Source of the DNA: an uncultured Bacilli bacterium
GTDB taxonomy: Bacteria > Bacillota_I > Bacilli_A > RF39 > UBA660
Assembly: GCA_947626535.1 (NCBI GenBank)
Contig: CANQSO010000004.1
Location: 1-43,256 of the forward strand
Reading direction: 5' to 3'
DNA length: 43,256 nt
Made by a program: the position numbers and the translations under genes
The notes under the pieces: model-generated
Told to the model about the DNA's origin: nothing
Databases searched by the model: none
The model's input: the letters and a program-made list of their open reading frames with translations, nothing else
Part shown: piece by piece, positions 37,698 to 43,256 of the stretch
Layout: the number at the start of each line of letters is the position of its first letter
Position numbering within the stretch: the first letter of the stretch is position 1

Positions 37698-38525
37698 TCA
37701 CCTCTTATTGTTTTCTTCTATATTTTTTACGTCATATTGATGAAATAAGTTTTTAACTAATATTTTCATTAAATTTGAATTTCCTTTTATAGGACTAATT
37801 TTAGTCGGAGTAGCTTCATTTTTAGGATATTCTCTTTTTACAGGTATTTCACAAGTTTTCATTTTTAATTGGTCAGCTTTAACTGATAAATAAGCTAATA
37901 ATTCATAAGTAACAAATATATCTCTTAATGGTTGAACATTTTCATTTTCTAAATATTCTTTGGAATAAGCTCGAAAATTATTAGTGGTGTCTGTATACCA
38001 TTTGTGGGCAGCCAAAGATATTATTGGTGCATGAATAAAACGAACTGATAAATATCTAATTACTGGTGTATTAATAGCTTCTCCACCTTTAATAAAACGT
38101 GACCCTTGAACAAAATCATAACCCTCTTCTAATTTTTTAATAAATTTTGGAACATCTTCAATACTATCTTTATTATTACCATCAATTGTTATAATTCCAG
38201 AGTATCCTCTTTGTAAAGCATAATAAATTCCCATCCTTAATTGAGCACCTTGACGTCCTTCTCCCGTTTTTATTAATAAGGTGTTTACCCCATATGATTT
38301 TAATAATTTATCGTCAGTGCTACCATCACTTGATTTTCCATCGCAAATAATTATATCAACTAAAGAATCAATATTTTTATTTTTAGCTCTTTCTAATTCT
38401 TTTTTTATTCTGTCTCCTTCATTTAAAATTGGAATTAATAAACAATATTTATTTTGCTTTTGACTATATTCTTTGATTGTAAAATCAGGAACACCATTAA
38501 TATTCTTTTTTTCCATAATCTTCAC
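37698..38525 (-). CDS. Glycosyltransferase family 2
   Basis: YCLLIPILNEGDRIKKELERAKN...DIIICDGKSSDGSTDD...IITIDGNNKDSIEDVPKFIKKLEEGYDFVQGSRF. Confidence 0.9.
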   Translation of the reverse strand: MKIMEKKNINGVPDFTIKEYSQKQNKYCLLIPILNEGDRIKKELERAKNKNIDSLVDIIICDGKSSDGSTDDKLLKSYGVNTLLIKTGEGRQGAQLRMGIYYALQRGYSGIITIDGNNKDSIEDVPKFIKKLEEGYDFVQGSRFIKGGEAINTPVIRYLSVRFIHAPIISLAAHKWYTDTTNNFRAYSKEYLENENVQPLRDIFVTYELLAYLSVKADQLKMKTCEIPVKREYPKNEATPTKISPIKGNSNLMKILVKNLFHQYDVKNIEENNKR

Positions 38526-39308
38526 CTATAATTCTAAAACATATTCTAACACGTCCATGATATTTTTTAAACTAGTTTGCTTCATTTCAATTGAAACAAT
38601 TTTATCGTATTTTTGTTTTTTTAAAATTGCAAATAATTCTAAATGAAGATGATTCTTTTTAATAATTTCTAAATTAGGTTCACTAATATGAATATGATTA
38701 ATTAAATCAAGATTTTCTTTAATAATAGTTAATTTTTCATTATTAGCTATTACCGTTCCAAAATCATAATTAATTTTAACACTAGGCAAATTAATTTCTT
38801 TAACAAAATCTAGAGCTTCTTTAGTAGTATTTAAAAAATTAGTATTATAAATAGTAGGATTAGGTTCTAGAGCAATTACAACATTATAATCTAACGCAAA
38901 AAGCCCAATATCTTTAAAAAAATTTAAAGCTATAGCATAATCTTTTTCATAATTATCCATATTTCGATTTTTAGGATTACCAAACACTAAATTTTGACAT
39001 CCTATAGCATGGGCAAATAAAATAGCTTTTTTAGTATATTCTACTAACATTTGATAATTTTCTTCACTAGCAAAAATGTTTTCTTTTTTGCCAAACCAAA
39101 TTGATTGCATAGACACAATATCTAACTGATAATTACTTTTTAATTCTTGAGCTATTTTTTTAGCTTCATCTAAATGATCATAAGGATCTTTTTCAATTAT
39201 TCTTGTTGGAGCAATTTCTAAAGATGTAATATTATTTTCTTTTAAATAATTATACATTATATTATCATCATCTTTAGTCCAAGCAATATTAGAAATGGCT
39301 AATTTCAT
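38526..39308 (-). CDS. Sugar phosphate isomerase/epimerase (TIM barrel, xylose-isomerase-like)
   Basis: LAISNIAWTKDDD...ITSLEIAPTRI...LVFGNPKNR...ALEPNPTIYNTNFLNTTKEALDFV...INHIHISEPNLE. Confidence 0.9.
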   Translation of the reverse strand: MKLAISNIAWTKDDDNIMYNYLKENNITSLEIAPTRIIEKDPYDHLDEAKKIAQELKSNYQLDIVSMQSIWFGKKENIFASEENYQMLVEYTKKAILFAHAIGCQNLVFGNPKNRNMDNYEKDYAIALNFFKDIGLFALDYNVVIALEPNPTIYNTNFLNTTKEALDFVKEINLPSVKINYDFGTVIANNEKLTIIKENLDLINHIHISEPNLEIIKKNHLHLELFAILKKQKYDKIVSIEMKQTSLKNIMDVLEYVLEL

Positions 39309-39316
39309 TACTATCC

Positions 39317-40276
39317 CTACTTTCTTTCTAAAACAAATTTTTTAATATCTTCTAAAACATAATCTTTATCATAAATATAACCATTCTGGCCATTAAACAC
39401 TTTTGCATACTTAGTTTTAAAATTATAATTAGGAATAACATTACTAATTTCATTATTAAAATCTTTAGCAAAAAGATAATAATATAATTCTTTAATAGTT
39501 ATTGGTTCTGTAGCTACATTTAAAATTTTAATATCATGTTTAATAACATCTAAAATATGTCCCCATAAGTTAGCCAAGTTATAAAATTGAAATGAGCCTC
39601 TGCTATCAGTAAAATTTAAAGCTGAAAAACCTAAATCATTAAAAACTTTTTTTAATTTTTTTTGTTCTTCATTTGTTAAATCACGACACTTATAAAAACC
39701 ATTATCAATCTTAAAATAATATTTAGCTAGTTCACTATTTTGTAATAATAATTCTTCATATTTATTTTCTTTTAACATACTAGGAATAATATTAATTAAA
39801 TCATAAATAAAATTTTTCTTTAAATTTTTACCATACAAACCAGGAAGTCTAATAATATGATAATCATAAATATTGTTAATAACCCAATCTTCTAAATATT
39901 TTCGATTTTTACCATATGCATCTTTACTTACTTCAAACATAGTTTCTTCATCAACATTTACTGGATTATCATAAACATCAATAGTTGAAATTAAAACCAA
40001 TTTTTTGGGATTAATTTTTTTAATATTTTCTATAGCATTTAAGATAATTTTAAAATCTTCATCAGGATTAGCATTAGCAATAAATTTTTGAGCTGGTATT
40101 CCACAATAAACTAGAAGATCAGGATTTAAATCAAAAGCTTCATTAATATTTTTAGAATTAAAACACTGAGTAAACTGATGTTGGGCATTAATATTCGAAC
40201 CAACAAAACCTGTATAACCTACTAAAAATTCTTTCATAACTTGCCTCTTTTCTATAAGAATAAATTTTTTTATCAA
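39317..40276 (-). CDS. NAD-dependent epimerase/dehydratase-like protein
   Basis: FLVGYTGFVGSNI; LVLISTIDVYDNPVNVDEETMFEVSKDAYGKNRKYLEDWV (Y-x3-K); true start probably MKEFLVGYTG. Confidence 0.85.
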   Translation of the reverse strand: MIKKFILIEKRQVMKEFLVGYTGFVGSNINAQHQFTQCFNSKNINEAFDLNPDLLVYCGIPAQKFIANANPDEDFKIILNAIENIKKINPKKLVLISTIDVYDNPVNVDEETMFEVSKDAYGKNRKYLEDWVINNIYDYHIIRLPGLYGKNLKKNFIYDLINIIPSMLKENKYEELLLQNSELAKYYFKIDNGFYKCRDLTNEEQKKLKKVFNDLGFSALNFTDSRGSFQFYNLANLWGHILDVIKHDIKILNVATEPITIKELYYYLFAKDFNNEISNVIPNYNFKTKYAKVFNGQNGYIYDKDYVLEDIKKFVLERK

Positions 40277-40343
40277 TACTTTTATATTTTATCATTTCTA
40301 AAAATGTTTAACAACATATAGTATTTAAAAATCGAGGAATTTA

Positions 40344-40402
40344 AACACCACTGAACCCATTTAACACCACTGAACACCACTGAACACCGCTGAACACCAT
40401 TG
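40344..40402. repeat. 10-bp tandem repeat array (aacaccactg and variants), about 5 units
   Basis: Units at 40344, 40363, 40373, 40383 and 40393, with one degenerate spacer (aacccattt). Confidence 0.9.
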
Positions 40403-40425
40403 GTCAGCTCTGGTCTGCTCTTATT

Positions 40426-41304
40426 TTATTTTTTTATCATTTCTAAAAATGTTTCACAACATCTATTAAAATAATTTTGTTTTAAACATATAATACCAAA
40501 ATCCCTTTTAGGAATTTTTGGTATTACATTTAATTCATATAATTCTTTATTATTTAATTCTTTTAAAACATATTCTTTAGTTACTACTCCTACTCCATAA
40601 CCTATTTTAGCAAATTCAATTAATAAATTAGAAGATGCTGCATCAATAACACTATGTAAAGTAACATTATTTTCTTTACAATATTTTTCAATATAATCTC
40701 TTGAACTAGATGGTTGTTTTTGCATTAAAATTGGTAATTTAACTAAATCTTTTAAATTAAGTTTTTGATTTATTAATTCATGATAATCTTTACTTACTAC
40801 AAATATATCTTCTAAAGTTCCTAATTTTTGATACCATAAATCATCGGTTATTATTAAAGGAAATTTATTAATTATAAAATCAATATTTCCCTTTTTTAAA
40901 TCTTCTTTTAATTTACTTGTTGGATCAGTACTAATCTCAAAATTAACATTTGGATAGTCTTTATGAAACATTTTTATATAAGGCATTAAAAAGTTTTTAG
41001 CTAAAGTTGTACTTATACCTATTCTAATTGTTCCTACTAATAAATCTTGACCATCTTTAATTTTTTGAGTTGCTTTAGAAAGTAAATTTAAAGCTTCTTC
41101 TATATCATTATAAATTAAATTACCTTCTTTAGTTAAAATAACGCCTTTTTGATTTCTAATAAATAATTTACAATTATAAATACTTTCTAATTTTTTAATT
41201 TGTTTAGTTATTGCTGGTTGAGAAATATGTAATTTTTCACTAGCTTTTGAGATATTTTTAGCTTTTGCCACTTCATAAAATAAATTCCACAAATCTAAAT
41301 TCAT
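40426..41304 (-). CDS. LysR family transcriptional regulator
   Basis: LWNLFYEVAKAKNISKASEKLHISQPAITKQIKKLESIYNCKLFIRNQKGVILTKEG. Confidence 0.95.
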   Translation of the reverse strand: MNLDLWNLFYEVAKAKNISKASEKLHISQPAITKQIKKLESIYNCKLFIRNQKGVILTKEGNLIYNDIEEALNLLSKATQKIKDGQDLLVGTIRIGISTTLAKNFLMPYIKMFHKDYPNVNFEISTDPTSKLKEDLKKGNIDFIINKFPLIITDDLWYQKLGTLEDIFVVSKDYHELINQKLNLKDLVKLPILMQKQPSSSRDYIEKYCKENNVTLHSVIDAASSNLLIEFAKIGYGVGVVTKEYVLKELNNKELYELNVIPKIPKRDFGIICLKQNYFNRCCETFLEMIKK

Positions 41305-41394
41305 TATAACCTCCTGTTATATTAACTATAAATAATATATATTTTTATTATATTTTTAATTGTGATATATTGTCAATAGAAAGAGGTAGTTGGT

Positions 41395-42036
41395 ATGGAA
41401 GTAAAAAAAGATTTAGAAATTAAAGATATGTATCATTTTTTAGAAACTTATTGCGAAAAAAAGCATTATGAAAATGCTTTAGTTGCCCTGCCTTTTGCTA
41501 GGGAAGTTCATAAAGAACAAAAACGTTTAGGTGGAGAACCATATATAATTCATCCTTTAAGTGTTGCATTCTTTTCAATAGGCATTGGACTTGATTCTGA
41601 TAATATTATTAGTGGTTCATTATTACATGATACGATTGAAGATCAACATGCTAATTTAGATTTAATAAATATTACTTATGAAATTAAGCATATTGTTAAT
41701 TTACTTACTTTCATTAAAAATACAAATCTCAGTAAAGATATTGCATTAAAAAATTATTATGAAAATATTAAGACTAACTGTGATGCCATCATAATTAAAT
41801 TAATTGATCGAATTCATAATTTATCAACAATGAATAATGCCTTTTCTTTAGAAAAAATGAAAAATTATATTATTGAAACCCAAAAATATGTTATACCTTT
41901 AGCTGATTATGCTAAAAATCATTATCAAAACATAACTAATAAATTATGGTTATTAAAATTTTATTTAACGACACTAGTTAATACTACTGATTATGTGATT
42001 AATGAAGAAGAAAAATTAATTAGGAAAATATGCTAA
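41395..42036 (+). CDS. HD-domain (p)ppGpp-hydrolase-like protein (SpoT/Mesh1-like, no synthetase)
   Basis: HKEQKRLGGEPYIIHPLSVA; GSLLHDTIEDQ; IIKLIDRIHNLSTM. Confidence 0.85.
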   Translation: MEVKKDLEIKDMYHFLETYCEKKHYENALVALPFAREVHKEQKRLGGEPYIIHPLSVAFFSIGIGLDSDNIISGSLLHDTIEDQHANLDLINITYEIKHIVNLLTFIKNTNLSKDIALKNYYENIKTNCDAIIIKLIDRIHNLSTMNNAFSLEKMKNYIIETQKYVIPLADYAKNHYQNITNKLWLLKFYLTTLVNTTDYVINEEEKLIRKIC

Positions 42037-42094
42037 TTATATTTTATTATCTATTTTTTTAAATTTGACATAAAATATTATAGGAAGTGGTTTT

Positions 42095-42349
42095 ATGTAT
42101 CCAGGAAGAACTTTAACTTTAACAAGTATGATAGGAAGAATAAATAGAACTTTAAATTTTGCTAATCAAGTTATACCCTTATATATGAAAGCCAAACCAA
42201 TGGTGAAAAATGCTAAAGATGCTTTTAAAGTTGCCAAAGTTTTTATGGAAAAACCAAAAGTAACAACAAAAACAACTAAAATAATTGAAACCCCAATAAA
42301 AAAAGTAGAAACCAAAATTCCTACTAATAAGCCTGTATTCTTTCAATAG
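42095..42349 (+). CDS. Small YqfQ/VrrA-like protein
   Basis: MIGRINRTLNFANQVIPLYMKAKPMVKNAKDAFKVAKVF resembles the YqfQ core; Lys/Thr-rich tail. Confidence 0.4.
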   Translation: MYPGRTLTLTSMIGRINRTLNFANQVIPLYMKAKPMVKNAKDAFKVAKVFMEKPKVTTKTTKIIETPIKKVETKIPTNKPVFFQ

Positions 42350-42360
42350 GATTTTTTTAT

Positions 42361-42471
42361 TCATTTTTTAGCATATATTCCTTTTTTACCTTGAAGTTTT
42401 AAAACTTCACTTTTTAAAATTTTATCTTCTTTTGTTCCTGTTAAATTTAAACTTTTCATTTCTTGTTCCAT
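42361..42471 (-). CDS. 36-aa small ORF, MEQEMKSLNLTGTKEDKILKSEVLKLQGKKGIYAKK
   Basis: Open reading frame only, downstream of the frameshifted gene; no homology recognised. Confidence 0.25.
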   Translation of the reverse strand: MEQEMKSLNLTGTKEDKILKSEVLKLQGKKGIYAKK

Positions 42472-42488
42472 ACCCAAAACATTAGTCT

Positions 42489-43207
42489 TTACATTAATTT
42501 CTTATCACCTAAATAATCAATATTATTCTTTTCACATGATTTTATTATAGAACCATTTTCTTCAAAACCATTGTTTTTAAATATTTGCAACAATTTCATA
42601 CATTTTTCTTCAGTTTCATAAGTATAAGTTTTTGATTCATCGCTTGTGCTTAATTCTATAAAATATAATGGTTCAAATGGTTCACATTCTTTAGTAATCT
42701 TTTCATTTCTGCTTAATGATAAAGAACTTAAATTTTCTAGAAATTTTTCTTTTGTATCAAATGTTTCCAAATTATGTTTTAGAAAACCTGCTTTTAAAGT
42801 AAAGTAAGATTTTTGTTCTTGATACAAAGTTAGCAATTCGCCTCCATAGTTTTCAATACTACTTTGAACATTTTGTAAAATTTCTTGACATTTTGCTAAG
42901 TTTTTAAATCCCATACCCAATATTGGATTATACAAATTAAATTCAAAACTTGATATATAAGATTCATAGTTTTTACAATTTTCTGATGATGAATATGCAT
43001 CAAACAATTCTGGATCTTCAGCTGAAATAGTATCACTTGATATTATTTCACTTTTATAATCATTTATATCAATTTCATTAGAGAATATTTTACATAATCA
43101 CTATCTAGTGTCGTTTCATCAAGCATTTCTAAATTGATTGTATAATCTGCATTGTCTTTTTCTTCTTCTATTTCAACATTTAAACATGCTGTATTAACAA
43201 CATTTTA
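42489..43207 (-). pseudogene. Uncharacterised protein, frame-disrupted and probably 5'-interrupted by an intron
   Basis: Main ORF extends upstream in frame to a TGA at 43098-43100. An overlapping frame (NVVNTACLNVEIEEEKDNADYTINLEMLDETTLDSDYVKYSLMKLI*) covers the upstream part, so the frame changes between about 43064 and 43100. Confidence 0.55.
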
Positions 43208-43256
43208 TCGAGTAGAAGTATGGGTCACCCCATACAACCCTCTCAGAACTGGACGT
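43208..43256 (-). mobile_element. 3' terminus of a group II intron (DV 3' half plus DVI), continuing off the right edge
   Basis: Minus strand ACGTCCAGTTC-TGAGAGGG-TT-GTATGGG[GTGA]CCCATAC-TTCTACTCGAT: DV-like 3' strand, then a perfect 7-bp stem with GNRA loop. Exact intron/exon boundary not determined. Confidence 0.6.

Noticed and set aside
38281-38463. Plus-strand ORF 38281-38463
   Set aside because: Antisense to the GT2 gene.
42179-42364. Minus-strand ORF 42179-42364
   Set aside because: Antisense to the YqfQ-like gene; Phe-rich translation typical of antisense Lys codons.
1-43256. tRNA/rRNA genes or complete IS elements
   Set aside because: None recognised on either strand by eye; a tRNAscan/ISfinder run would be needed for certainty.

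Overview
AT-rich, Firmicutes/Mollicutes-like bacterial window with three parts. (1) A left section with housekeeping genes (smc, rnc, yidD) mixed with dispersed families: two DUF4143-type AAA ATPases, two Rpn-type PD-(D/E)XK nucleases, VanZ and LCP. (2) A surface-polysaccharide/wall-glycan locus of about 27 kb on the minus strand (~13.3-40.3 kb): cytidylyltransferase, fused RfbD-RfbC, acyltransferases, flippase, Wzy-LicD fusion, LicD, Glf, DUF4422 GT, sugar-phosphate transferase, a Dlt-like aminoacylation operon, GT-C/GT2/EamA genes, FAD oxidoreductase, sugar isomerase and epimerase. (3) A right section with LysR, an HD-only (p)ppGpp-hydrolase-like protein, a YqfQ-like protein and a frameshifted gene next to what looks like the 3' end of a group II intron. 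Most interesting items: a Dlt-like operon containing a fold-III PLP decarboxylase/racemase-like enzyme and a divergent AcpS-type PPTase; an acyltransferase switched off by a G10 tract (probable phase variation); direct-repeat arrays upstream of both DUF4143 ATPases; a ZnuA-like lipoprotein that contains no histidine; a possible gene-within-gene in an Rpn nuclease; Wzy-LicD and RfbD-RfbC fusions; and a group II intron terminus at the right edge. All family calls come from reading motifs by eye; no database search was run.
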